A stretch of 64,000 nucleotides of DNA from UBA6183 sp964545895 (lineage in GTDB: Bacteria > Bacteroidota > Bacteroidia > UKL13-3), in assembly GCA_964545895.1 (NCBI GenBank), contig CAZJHS010000005.1, positions 1 through 64,000 on the forward strand, read 5' to 3'. The position numbers were made by a program, and so were the translations under genes. The notes under the pieces are model-generated. The model had not been told where the DNA came from and made no database searches. It saw only the letters and a program-made list of their open reading frames with translations. Below, one piece after another: positions 8,661 to 16,536 of the stretch. Position 1 is the first letter of the stretch, and every line of letters starts with the position of its first letter.

Positions 8661-9758
8661 ATGTCTACAAATCAAATGGCTAGTGCAGCCCAATTCGACA
8701 TTTTTTCTCAATTAGAAGCGCACGATCACGAGCAAGTGGTTTTTTGCCAAGACAAACACACCGGTTTAAAAGCAATTATTGCTATACACAACACGGTATT
8801 AGGCCCTGGCTTAGGAGGAACTCGTGTTTGGAATTATACTAGCGATGCAGAAGCATTTAATGATGTTATGCGCTTATCGCGTGGTATGACTTATAAAGCA
8901 GCTATTAGCGGTTTAAATTTAGGTGGTGCTAAAGCCGTTATTATTGGCGATGCTAAAACCATTAAAACAGAAGCGCTTATGCGTAAATTCGGTCGTTTTG
9001 TAGAAAACTTACACGGTAAATACATTACTGCCGAAGACGTAAATACTACTACACGCGATATGGAATACGTAAACATGGAAACCGACCACGTTGTGGGTTT
9101 ACCTGAAAGCATGGGCGGAGGAGGTGATCCTAGCCCGGTTACTGCGTATGGCGTATACATGGGTATGAAAGCAGCTGTAAAACATGCTTTTGGCAACGAA
9201 AGTTTAGCTGGTAAAAAAGTAGCCGTTCAAGGTATAGGTAAAGTAGGTGGCCATTTATTGGAGCATTTACATAAAGAAGGTGCTAAACTTTTTATTACCG
9301 ATATTAACGAAGAAATGTTGGCTAAATACAGCAAAGAGTTTGGTGCTACGGTAGTTAAAGGAAGCGAAATTTACGGATTAGATGTTGATGTGTTTGCTCC
9401 TTGCGCGTTAGGTGCAATTTTAAACACCGAAAACATTAATCAATTAAAAGCAAAAGTTGTAGCTGGTGCAGCAAACAACCAATTGGCTGACGAAAACGTA
9501 CACGGACCAATGTTAGTTGAAAAAGGTATTGCTTACGCACCTGATTTCTTGATTAACGCTGGTGGTTTAATTAACGTTTACCAAGAGCACATTGGTTACA
9601 ACCGCGAAACTGCATTCCGCAACACTGAGCACATTTTTAATGTAACCAGCGATATTTTTAAATTAGCAGCTGAGCAAAACATTCATACCCAAAAAGCGGC
9701 TATGGAAATGGCTCAAAAGCGTATTGATGATATGCAAAAAGTACACGCTACTTACTAA
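8661..9758 (+). CDS. ldh: Leucine dehydrogenase (Glu/Leu/Phe/Val family)
   Basis: 365 residues. The substrate domain carries LGPGLGGTRVW and GLNLGGAKAVI (catalytic Lys in GGAK, plus the Lys of MTYKAAI). The Rossmann domain has KVAVQGIGKVGGHLLEHL near 195-215. It should deaminate branched-chain amino acids with NAD+ to 2-oxo acids, feeding branched fatty acid synthesis. The GGGGDPSPVTAYGVYMG stretch is typical of the Leu/Phe dehydrogenase branch rather than glutamate dehydrogenase; valine or phenylalanine preference cannot be excluded. Monocistronic with a very strong terminator. Confidence 0.88.
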   Translation: MSTNQMASAAQFDIFSQLEAHDHEQVVFCQDKHTGLKAIIAIHNTVLGPGLGGTRVWNYTSDAEAFNDVMRLSRGMTYKAAISGLNLGGAKAVIIGDAKTIKTEALMRKFGRFVENLHGKYITAEDVNTTTRDMEYVNMETDHVVGLPESMGGGGDPSPVTAYGVYMGMKAAVKHAFGNESLAGKKVAVQGIGKVGGHLLEHLHKEGAKLFITDINEEMLAKYSKEFGATVVKGSEIYGLDVDVFAPCALGAILNTENINQLKAKVVAGAANNQLADENVHGPMLVEKGIAYAPDFLINAGGLINVYQEHIGYNRETAFRNTEHIFNVTSDIFKLAAEQNIHTQKAAMEMAQKRIDDMQKVHATY

Positions 9759-9789
9759 TTTAGGTAGTACTTAAAATATATTTTTTCAG

Positions 9790-9830
9790 GAATGTCGGGT
9801 TACCATTTTGTAACCCGACATTCTTTTTTA
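9790..9830 (+). terminator. Strong terminator after leucine dehydrogenase
   Basis: A perfect 14-bp stem, GAATGTCGGGTTAC (9790-9803) with GTAACCCGACATTC (9810-9823), followed by TTTTTTATTTTTG. The loop also holds the possible -33 box of nusB. Confidence 0.92.
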
Positions 9831-9836
9831 TTTTTG
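9807..9836 (+). promoter_or_regulatory. Predicted nusB promoter overlapping the terminator
   Basis: TTTG at 9807-9810 and TATTTTTG at 9829-9836 are 18 bases apart, near the Bacteroidota -33/-7 spacing. The start codon is 27 bases downstream. Confidence 0.45.
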
Positions 9837-9863
9837 TAGCCAACATTTACTAAAGTTCTTTAC

Positions 9864-10805
9864 ATGTTTAATAGAAGATTTTTGCGTATTAAGGTTCTCC
9901 ATGCATTATATGCTTTCCATCAGGATGAGCAACCGAACCGTAACACCCACGAGAAAAACCTAACCAAAAGCTTAGAAAAAGCTTATGAGTTGTATGTATT
10001 TTTAATGGGTATGCCCACTGCTTTCAGAAACTTTATTTCTATTGAGCTTGAAACACAAAAGAACAAATACATCCCTGTTCCGTCATTAATTACCCCATTA
10101 GAGGCCTTGTATAACAACAAAGCCATTTTACTGCTTGAAAATAACCCGCAACTTATTGATGCGTGCAAATACAACCATGTAGTTTGGAATAACACCAAAG
10201 ACTTGTTTAAGCAATTGCTTGCATTCTTAAAAAAGAACGAAGCTTTTGCTAAATATGCGCAAAAAAGCGAACACACTTTTTTTGAAGACAAAGCCATTTT
10301 AACCGAAATGTTTGAAACCTTTGTGGCCGAAAGTGAAGCTTTTGAAAACTACTTGGAAGAGCGTTTTATGAACTGGGAAGACGACCAAGTATTGGTTTAC
10401 GGACAAGTATTAAAAACAGTTGCGGCACTTAAAGAGGGCATGACAGGTAGCTTAATTGTTAGCGATAACACCAGCTCTGAAGATGAACAGTTTTTAAAAG
10501 ACCTTTATTTGCGCACTTTAAACAATGAAAGTGAATTAACAGAACTTATTAGTGCTAAAACTAAAAACTGGGATTCTGATCGTTTGGCATTAATTGATTT
10601 ATTGTTGATGCGCATGGCGTTGTGCGAAATACTCCATTTCCCTTCAATACCAGTTAAAGTAAGCATTAACGAGTACCTTGAATTAGCTAAAATGTACTCA
10701 ACTCCAAATAGCCACGGATTTATTAATGGCGTTTTAGATAAAGTACACCAAGAACTTAAAAAAGATAATAAACTAAACAAAGCTGGTCGCGGCTTGGTTG
10801 AATAA
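9864..10805 (+). CDS. nusB: Transcription antitermination factor NusB, long form
   Basis: 313 residues, about twice the length of enterobacterial NusB. The N-terminus (FNRRFLRIKVLHALYAFHQ) and the C-terminal half (DRLALIDLLLMRMALCEILHFPSIPVKVSINEYLELAKMYS, then FINGVLDKV) match NusB. The middle (about 40-190) is an extra helical insert usual for Bacteroidota. It binds boxA with NusE in rRNA antitermination. The DUF1573 lipoprotein gene starts 13 bases after its stop and yajC follows, so these three probably form one transcript. Confidence 0.9.
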   Translation: MFNRRFLRIKVLHALYAFHQDEQPNRNTHEKNLTKSLEKAYELYVFLMGMPTAFRNFISIELETQKNKYIPVPSLITPLEALYNNKAILLLENNPQLIDACKYNHVVWNNTKDLFKQLLAFLKKNEAFAKYAQKSEHTFFEDKAILTEMFETFVAESEAFENYLEERFMNWEDDQVLVYGQVLKTVAALKEGMTGSLIVSDNTSSEDEQFLKDLYLRTLNNESELTELISAKTKNWDSDRLALIDLLLMRMALCEILHFPSIPVKVSINEYLELAKMYSTPNSHGFINGVLDKVHQELKKDNKLNKAGRGLVE

Positions 10806-10818
10806 CATTACACTTTTT

Positions 10819-11280
10819 ATGAAAAAACTAACTTACACCCTGTTAAGCATCGGATTTTTAACATTAGTAGCTTGCCAAAATAACGATACCAATAAGCTAC
10901 CTGCTACGGTTATTAATATCTCGGCCACAGCCGATAGTACATCAAGCAACAATAGCAATGCTAAACCCGAAATTACCTTTACTGAAAAGGAACATAATTT
11001 TGGACCTATGCAAGAAGGCGATGTAGTAGAGTATAGTTTTAAATTTAAAAATACCGGCAATGCCGATTTACTTATTGTAAGTGCTACAGCAAGCTGTGGC
11101 TGCACCGTTCCTGATTATCCTAAAGACCTTATTAAACCAGGTACAGAAGGTTACTTAAAAGTAAAATTTGATAGCAAAGGCAAAGTAGGTATGTTTGATA
11201 AAACAGTAACTGTAATTTGTAATACCGAAATGCGCGAAACCATTTTAACCATTAGTGGCGAAGTGTTGGAGAAGAAGTAG
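10819..11280 (+). CDS. DUF1573 lipoprotein
   Basis: About 153 residues from MKKLTYTLLSIGFLTLVACQ, a signal peptide with lipobox LVAC; a longer ORF from 10798 would bury this signal. The mature protein has ITFTEKEHNFGPMQEGDVVEYSFKFKNTG and a Cys-Gly-Cys motif (SATASCGCTVPDYPK), the DUF1573 signature, an Ig-like ASPM/MSP-type domain common in Bacteroidota surface proteins. Role unknown. It lies between nusB and yajC. A short tandem TTTTAACCCTTAAC follows it at 11286-11316. Confidence 0.88.
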   Translation: MKKLTYTLLSIGFLTLVACQNNDTNKLPATVINISATADSTSSNNSNAKPEITFTEKEHNFGPMQEGDVVEYSFKFKNTGNADLLIVSATASCGCTVPDYPKDLIKPGTEGYLKVKFDSKGKVGMFDKTVTVICNTEMRETILTISGEVLEKK

Positions 11281-11285
11281 TACTG

Positions 11286-11316
11286 ACTTTTAACCCTTAA
11301 CTTTTAACCCTTAACC
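11286..11316. repeat. Short AT-rich tandem repeat before yajC
   Basis: About two copies of a 14-base TTTTAACCCTTAAC unit. Probably simple-sequence slippage; no function proposed. Confidence 0.5.
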
Positions 11317-11404
11317 TTTAAATATTTTGCTGTTAGAATGAAACAAACAGTAAACCATAAACAAGAAACTATAAACTAATAACTTCAAACAAATAACTAA
11401 ACAC

Positions 11405-11725
11405 ATGACAAACATTTTATTAATGATGGGCCCACAAGCAGGTGGCGGAGGAATTGGAAGTTTTCTTCCTTTAATTTTAATTATGGTGGTATTTTATTTT
11501 TTCATGATTTACCCTCAAATGAAAAAAACTAAAGCCCAAAAGAAATTTAGAGAAGCATTAGGCGAAGGCGATAAAGTAGTAACCGTTGGCGGTATGCACG
11601 GTAAAATTGAAAAAATGGACGAAACTACGTTTGTTTTAAATAGCGAAGGTACCCGTTTACGCATGGATAAAACTTCTATTAGCATGGAAGCAAGCCAAGC
11701 ATTAAACGCTCCAGAAAAGAAGTAA
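11405..11725 (+). CDS. yajC: Preprotein translocase subunit YajC
   Basis: 106 residues: a short periplasmic N-terminus, one membrane helix (FLPLILIMVVFYFFMIYPQMKKTK) followed by a cytoplasmic domain with EGDKVVTVGGMHGKIEKMDE. This is the standard YajC layout; the protein associates with SecDF and SecYEG. A terminator follows directly. Gene order nusB, DUF1573, yajC is frequent in the phylum. Confidence 0.95.
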   Translation: MTNILLMMGPQAGGGGIGSFLPLILIMVVFYFFMIYPQMKKTKAQKKFREALGEGDKVVTVGGMHGKIEKMDETTFVLNSEGTRLRMDKTSISMEASQALNAPEKK

Positions 11726-11742
11726 TTTAAACACAATTTACA

Positions 11743-11776
11743 TAAAGGCTGTTCCATTTGGAGCAGCCTTTTTTGT
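11743..11776 (+). terminator. Terminator after yajC
   Basis: AAAGGCTGTTCC pairs with GGAGCAGCCTTT around ATTT, then a T run. Confidence 0.85.
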
Positions 11777-11823
11777 TAGTCACCTACCCTCCCTTAATGT
11801 TCAATTATATCCTTCTATCATTT

Positions 11824-11831
11824 TAGTTTTG
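11824..11831 (+). promoter_or_regulatory. Possible -7 box upstream of ABC-2 permease
   Basis: TAGTTTTG, 43 bases before the ATG; no clear -33 element. Confidence 0.3.
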
Positions 11832-11874
11832 AAAAAGGCGTACAAAAAATTAGCTTACCACAAATTTTAAACCC

Positions 11875-13185
11875 ATGCTCCATAAAATATTTTTAGTAAC
11901 CAAACGCGAGTACCTTTCGCGTGTTCGCAAAAAATCATTTATTGTAATGACACTTTTAGCGCCTATGCTTATTGTGCTTTTTTACGGGTTGATTTTTTAC
12001 TTTGCCCTTAACCGCGATATTGGTGCCGATAAGAAAAAAGTATACGTAAGCGATGCCAGTGGTATTTACATTGGTAAACTTAAAAACAACGAAAAAGTAG
12101 AGTTTACATTTGGCTATGTTGCCCCCGCTGAGCAAGAAGATTTTGTAAACACAAAAGCGTATGATGCCTTGTTAGATATACCTAACATTGCTATTGATAG
12201 CCTAAGCAAAGTAAAACTTTATAGCACCGATCAGGCCGATTTAAGTACAGTAATGTACATTCAAAATCAGTTAGAAGATGAAGTAAAAAACACCTTGCTC
12301 CGTAACAACGGAATTAACACGAACGTGCTGGCTAAAATTAACAATACCGATATTAAAGTAGCTACCATAAAAGTAACCGAAAAAGGGCAACAAAATGGCA
12401 GCGTTGGGGCAAGTACGGTTTTAGGATACATTGGTGCGGTTATTATTTACATGTTTATTTTTATGTATGGCGTGCAAATAATGCGTGGGGTTATCGAAGA
12501 AAAAACCAACCGCATTATTGAAGTTATTATCTCATCAGTAAAGCCATTTGAGTTAATGATGGGTAAGATAATTGGCATTGCCTGTGTTGGGTTAACCCAG
12601 TTTACTATATGGGTTTTGCTTATTACCGTTGCTGGTTCATCGGTATCGGGATTAATTTTATCGCAGTTAAATATTGGTGCTGATGCCATGCAACAAGGCG
12701 CACAAGCAGCTACCTCTGGCAACGAAATGGGCGAAATTTTACAAGCCATAGCTAACTTTGATTTTGCTTATTACATAGGTATGTTTTTGTTTTATTTTAT
12801 TGGTGGATACCTGTTTTACGGAGCCTTGTTTGCAGCCATCGGATCGGCTGTTGATAGCGAAACCGATACCCAACAATTTATGTTGCCTATTACCATGCCG
12901 CTCATATTTTCGTTGGTGTTAGCTCAAAGTGCCATAAGTTCAAACCCTAACGGGGCATTAGCTTTTTGGCTTTCTGTTATTCCATTATCATCACCAGTGG
13001 TAATGATGGTGCGCATGCCGTTTGATGTGCCTGCTTGGCAAATTGCATTATCAATGGGTACATTAATCATTGGTTTTGTGTTTAACACTTGGCTTGCAGC
13101 ACGTATTTATCGTATTGGTATTTTAATGTACGGCAAAAAAGCCAGCTATAAACTTATTGCCAAATGGTTGTTTAGTAAAGAGTAG
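11875..13185 (+). CDS. ABC-2 type transporter permease (NatB-like)
   Basis: 436 residues. A basic N-terminus (KIFLVTKREYLSRVRKKSFI) leads into the first membrane helix. A large extracytoplasmic domain (about 45-175) follows, then five or six helices clustered in the C-terminal half, with the cytoplasmic motif MRGVIEEKTNRIIEVIISSVKPFELMMGKI typical of NatB-like ABC-2 permeases. It would pair with a separate ATPase, not adjacent here; Na+ or drug export is the family role. The stop is 18 bases before ruvB, so they may be cotranscribed. Confidence 0.88.
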   Translation: MLHKIFLVTKREYLSRVRKKSFIVMTLLAPMLIVLFYGLIFYFALNRDIGADKKKVYVSDASGIYIGKLKNNEKVEFTFGYVAPAEQEDFVNTKAYDALLDIPNIAIDSLSKVKLYSTDQADLSTVMYIQNQLEDEVKNTLLRNNGINTNVLAKINNTDIKVATIKVTEKGQQNGSVGASTVLGYIGAVIIYMFIFMYGVQIMRGVIEEKTNRIIEVIISSVKPFELMMGKIIGIACVGLTQFTIWVLLITVAGSSVSGLILSQLNIGADAMQQGAQAATSGNEMGEILQAIANFDFAYYIGMFLFYFIGGYLFYGALFAAIGSAVDSETDTQQFMLPITMPLIFSLVLAQSAISSNPNGALAFWLSVIPLSSPVVMMVRMPFDVPAWQIALSMGTLIIGFVFNTWLAARIYRIGILMYGKKASYKLIAKWLFSKE

Positions 13186-13203
13186 TAAAAGCAATATATT
13201 CGC

Positions 13204-14229
13204 ATGGTGCGCAACCCAAATATCAATCCAGAAGACGAAAACTATACCGGCCCTGAAAAGGATTTTGAGCGTGTATTACGCCCACAAACTTTTGATGATT
13301 TTACCGGACAGGAAAAAATACTTGAGAATTTAAAAGTATTTGTAAAAGCGGCAGTGCAACGCGAGGAAGCATTGGACCACGTATTGTTACATGGCCCTCC
13401 GGGCTTGGGTAAAACTACCCTATCGTATATTATTGCGCAAGAGTTGGGCAGCAATATAAAAACTACTTCAGGACCCGTTTTAGAAAAGCCTGGCGATTTA
13501 GCTGGTTTACTTACTAATTTAGAAAAAGGTGATGTTTTATTTATTGATGAAATACACCGATTAAGTCCGGTAGTGGAAGAGTTTTTATACTCGGCCATGG
13601 AAGATTACCGTATTGATATTATGATTGACTCGGGACCAAATGCCCGCAGTATACAATTAGAAATTGCACCATTTACTTTAGTGGGTGCTACCACGCGTTC
13701 GGGCTTATTAACCTCGCCACTACGCGCTCGTTTTGGTATTAATGCTAGGCTTGAGTATTATGATAGGGCTTTAATGAAAACCATTATTACGCGCTCGGCC
13801 GAAATTATTAATACGCCCATTATTGCCGAAGCTGCCGAAGAAATTGCCCGCAGAAGCCGAGGAACGCCACGTATTGGTAATGCCTTGCTGCGCAGAACCC
13901 GCGATTTTGCACAAATTAAAGGCGATGGTACCATTACTTTAGACATTGCTAAATATGCACTTAATGCCCTAAATGTAGATGCTGAAGGTTTAGACGAAAT
14001 GGATAATAAAATTTTGCGCACCATTATAGAAAAGTTTAAAGGCGGACCTGTTGGTATTAATACCATTGCTACTGCCATTGGCGAAGAAGGTGGCACAATT
14101 GAAGAAGTTTACGAACCATACTTAATACAAGAAGGATTTTTAACCCGCACACCACGCGGAAGAGAAGTAACCGAAAAAGCCTACAAACATTTTGGTAAAA
14201 TTCCGGGATTTAAAGGCTCGTTATTTTAA
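13204..14229 (+). CDS. ruvB: Holliday junction branch migration helicase RuvB
   Basis: 341 residues. LRPQTFDDFTGQEKILENL opens the AAA+ domain; Walker A is HGPPGLGKTTLS and Walker B is VLFIDEIHRLSPVVEEFLYSAMED. Sensor residues lie in LVGATTRSGLLTSPLRARFG. The C-terminal winged helix ends in TPRGREVTEKAYKHFG. It drives branch migration with RuvA. It ends in a terminator convergent with the TonB-like gene. Confidence 0.97.
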   Translation: MVRNPNINPEDENYTGPEKDFERVLRPQTFDDFTGQEKILENLKVFVKAAVQREEALDHVLLHGPPGLGKTTLSYIIAQELGSNIKTTSGPVLEKPGDLAGLLTNLEKGDVLFIDEIHRLSPVVEEFLYSAMEDYRIDIMIDSGPNARSIQLEIAPFTLVGATTRSGLLTSPLRARFGINARLEYYDRALMKTIITRSAEIINTPIIAEAAEEIARRSRGTPRIGNALLRRTRDFAQIKGDGTITLDIAKYALNALNVDAEGLDEMDNKILRTIIEKFKGGPVGINTIATAIGEEGGTIEEVYEPYLIQEGFLTRTPRGREVTEKAYKHFGKIPGFKGSLF

Positions 14230-14231
14230 CT

Positions 14232-14271
14232 AAAAAAAGCCGCCCCGATATTCATTGGGACGGCTTTTGTT
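14232..14271. terminator. Bidirectional terminator between ruvB and tonB-like gene
   Basis: AAAAGCCGCCCC and GGGACGGCTTTT form a stem with one mismatch, with A and T runs on each side. Confidence 0.8.
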
Positions 14272-14286
14272 TAATACACTTTTTAA

Positions 14287-15063
14287 TTAATGGTAGCTAA
14301 AACTAATTGGTAAACGTAACCTTACCGGAACAGCTCTACCATTTTGTATGCCCGGTTTCCAGTTTGGCATATTAGCTATTACACGCATAGCCTCTTCATC
14401 ACAACCAAAGCCAATACCTCTGGTAATATTTACATTACTTACTTGGCCTTTTTCATCCACATCAAACACCACTTCAACCACGCCCATAATATTATTATCC
14501 ATGGCTAATTTGGGGTAATTAAGTTGATTTTGTAGATACTTGCCAAGGTCGCCATCATCACCAAAAGCTGGCATAACTTCTACAACCTCAAATGGCTGTT
14601 GTGGTTTTGCTCCGCTCCATTGTATGCGCGAAGGAAGTCCGGTTGGGCCAGTTAATGCGCCCGTAATTTGGGTTGATGTGCCTAAACTACTACCTACACT
14701 TGCAGTGGCAGTTGGTATGGTTTGAACCACATGCCTATCAGCAACAATTGCCATTTGATTTGATGTGGGATTGGAAGTAGCTGCAGATGCTGCCGCAGTT
14801 TGCGCAGCAGGTATCTCTATTTCAATAACATTTTGGGTAACCTCTACCACTTGTTCAATCGCTTTTTGAATTTGGCGAGGTGTGGGTGGTGTGTAAAAAA
14901 GTGAGAGGAAGAATAGCACGATAAAAGAGCTTAAAACAATACCAACCGATTTTACAACACTGCTGTTGTATTCTTTGCGTATTTGGTATGCACCGTAAGC
15001 TTTGTTTCTGTTTGCAAATACAATTTCATCTAAATTGTTGTTTGCCCCAAATTGATTAAGCAT
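14287..15063 (-). CDS. TonB-family energy transducer
   Basis: 258 residues. A cytoplasmic N-terminus with NKAYGAYQIRKEY, a motif common in Bacteroidota TonB proteins, precedes one membrane helix (about 37-58). A Pro/Ala/Thr-rich periplasmic linker (60-160) follows. The C-terminal TonB domain (about 170-258) contains YPKLAMDNNIMGVVEVVFDVDEKG and ends WKPGIQNGRAVPVRLRLPISF. It should couple ExbBD energy to outer-membrane receptors; exbBD are not adjacent. Similar stand-alone TonB copies are usual in the phylum. Confidence 0.88.
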   Translation of the reverse strand: MLNQFGANNNLDEIVFANRNKAYGAYQIRKEYNSSVVKSVGIVLSSFIVLFFLSLFYTPPTPRQIQKAIEQVVEVTQNVIEIEIPAAQTAAASAATSNPTSNQMAIVADRHVVQTIPTATASVGSSLGTSTQITGALTGPTGLPSRIQWSGAKPQQPFEVVEVMPAFGDDGDLGKYLQNQLNYPKLAMDNNIMGVVEVVFDVDEKGQVSNVNITRGIGFGCDEEAMRVIANMPNWKPGIQNGRAVPVRLRLPISFSYH

Positions 15064-15130
15064 AACAGGTTAATTTACCTGTTATAACGCAAGTACTTTA
15101 AATATTATTGTGGTTGGTAGTATTAGCTAA

Positions 15131-15970
15131 CTACAACTCGTGTATAAACACATCGTTTTGTTTGCGCACACCTTTATCGGTATGCATAACAGTGCAAGCA
15201 GGTAGAGATGGATCGTGCTCAAAAAACAACACGTAACTATTATCTGCGGCTTCTTTTAATACCTGCTCTTTTTCGCTCATGGCATTAAGCGGTCTTACAT
15301 CATAACCCATAACATATGGTATAGGTAAATGAGCTTGTGTAGGAATTAAATCGGCCATGTACATAACGGTGTATCCTTTATATTTAATAATAGGATGCAC
15401 CATGCCATTGGTGTGCCCGTATGTATATTTAAACGATACATTGGGGTTAATAACTGTAGCTTCGTTTATAAAATTAAGCTGGCCACTTTCTTGAATAGGT
15501 AAAATATTTTCTTTTAAGAAAGAAGCTTTTTCGCGTGCATTAGGCTTTTGCGATTCGTGCCATTGCTCCTCGCCTATCCAATAATTAGCATTTTTAAATG
15601 CCGTCTCAAAACCTGTTTTATCTTTATTCCAATTAATGCTTCCACCACAATGGTCGAAATGCAAATGTGTTAGCACCATATCGGTAACATCGGCTGATGT
15701 AAAACCATGTTTGTTTAACGATTTCTCTAGCGCATCATCACCATGCAAAAAGTAGTACGATAAAAACTTATTGTCTTGCTTTGTACCTATACCATTATCT
15801 ACCAAAATAAGTTGATTGCCATCCTCGATAAGCAAGCAGCGCATGGCCAAACTAATCATGTTATTATCATCAGCAGGGTTAAGTTTATTCCAAATAGATT
15901 TTGGAACAACCCCAAACATAGCACCGCCATCAAGCTTAAACAAACCGGTATCAATGGTATAAAGTTTCAT
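15131..15970 (-). CDS. MBL-fold metallo-hydrolase
   Basis: 279 residues. The zinc-binding HxHxDH motif is in LTHLHFDHCGG (about residue 104); further ligands are in the TYGHTNGMVHP and FFEHDPS regions. This resembles lactonase-like or uncharacterised metallo-beta-lactamase-fold hydrolases; the substrate is unknown. It is cytoplasmic, with no signal peptide. The RidA gene ends 20 bases upstream of its start on the same strand, suggesting joint transcription. Confidence 0.85.
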   Translation of the reverse strand: MKLYTIDTGLFKLDGGAMFGVVPKSIWNKLNPADDNNMISLAMRCLLIEDGNQLILVDNGIGTKQDNKFLSYYFLHGDDALEKSLNKHGFTSADVTDMVLTHLHFDHCGGSINWNKDKTGFETAFKNANYWIGEEQWHESQKPNAREKASFLKENILPIQESGQLNFINEATVINPNVSFKYTYGHTNGMVHPIIKYKGYTVMYMADLIPTQAHLPIPYVMGYDVRPLNAMSEKEQVLKEAADNSYVLFFEHDPSLPACTVMHTDKGVRKQNDVFIHEL

Positions 15971-15990
15971 GTATAAATTACGTTAAATCG

Positions 15991-16416
15991 TTAATCAATA
16001 GTAGCAATTACTTTTAACTCAATAGCAATGGGGGTTGGTAAACAATTAATTTCAAGCGTGGTTCTGCACGGAGGATTTTCGGCAAAGTACTCGGCCCATA
16101 ACTTATTGTAAGTAGCAAAATCGTCTTTCATGTTGGTTAAAAAAACGGTTACATCTACTATGTTATTCCAACTGCTTCCGCTGGCTTCTAAAATTAATTT
16201 GATGTTATTAAATACACTGCGGCATTGTGTAGCAATATCGTACGACACAATCTCACCTTGCTCGTTTAACTCAACCCCAGGTATTTTTTTTGTACCACGC
16301 TCGCGCGGGCCAACACCCGATAAAAAAAGTAAATTACCTACACGTTTTGCATGAGGATATAACCCTACTGGCTCTGGTGCTTTATCAGCATTTATAGATG
16401 TACTATCGTTGTTCAT
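15991..16416 (-). CDS. RidA/YjgF/UK114 family enamine-imine deaminase
   Basis: 141 residues with the family pattern: GLYPHAKRVGNLLFLSGVGP, QCRSVFNNIKLILEASGSSWNNIVDVTVFLTNM, and the catalytic-site segment PCRTTLEINCLPTPIAIELKVIA with the conserved Arg. RidA proteins hydrolyse reactive enamines from PLP enzymes; the longer N-terminus and LSGVGPRERGT segment suggest a subfamily possibly acting on aminomuconate-like substrates. It is upstream of the MBL hydrolase on one strand. Confidence 0.88.
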   Translation of the reverse strand: MNNDSTSINADKAPEPVGLYPHAKRVGNLLFLSGVGPRERGTKKIPGVELNEQGEIVSYDIATQCRSVFNNIKLILEASGSSWNNIVDVTVFLTNMKDDFATYNKLWAEYFAENPPCRTTLEINCLPTPIAIELKVIATID

Positions 16417-16536
16417 TAGTAAAAAATATTTGTCGCAAAATAAATTAATTCTGTTACATGCAAATACATATCTTATATTTTAAATACCGATTAAATAACC
16501 TTATAATTGAATGAGTATACTTCATTATTCAAACAA

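Noticed and set aside
11286..11316. Telomere-like TTAACCC repeat
   Set aside because: Only about two units, within a bacterial chromosome; simple-sequence coincidence.
16507..16536. TTG start for the CHAT protein
   Set aside because: Would place ten residues ahead of a clear signal peptide starting at 16537.
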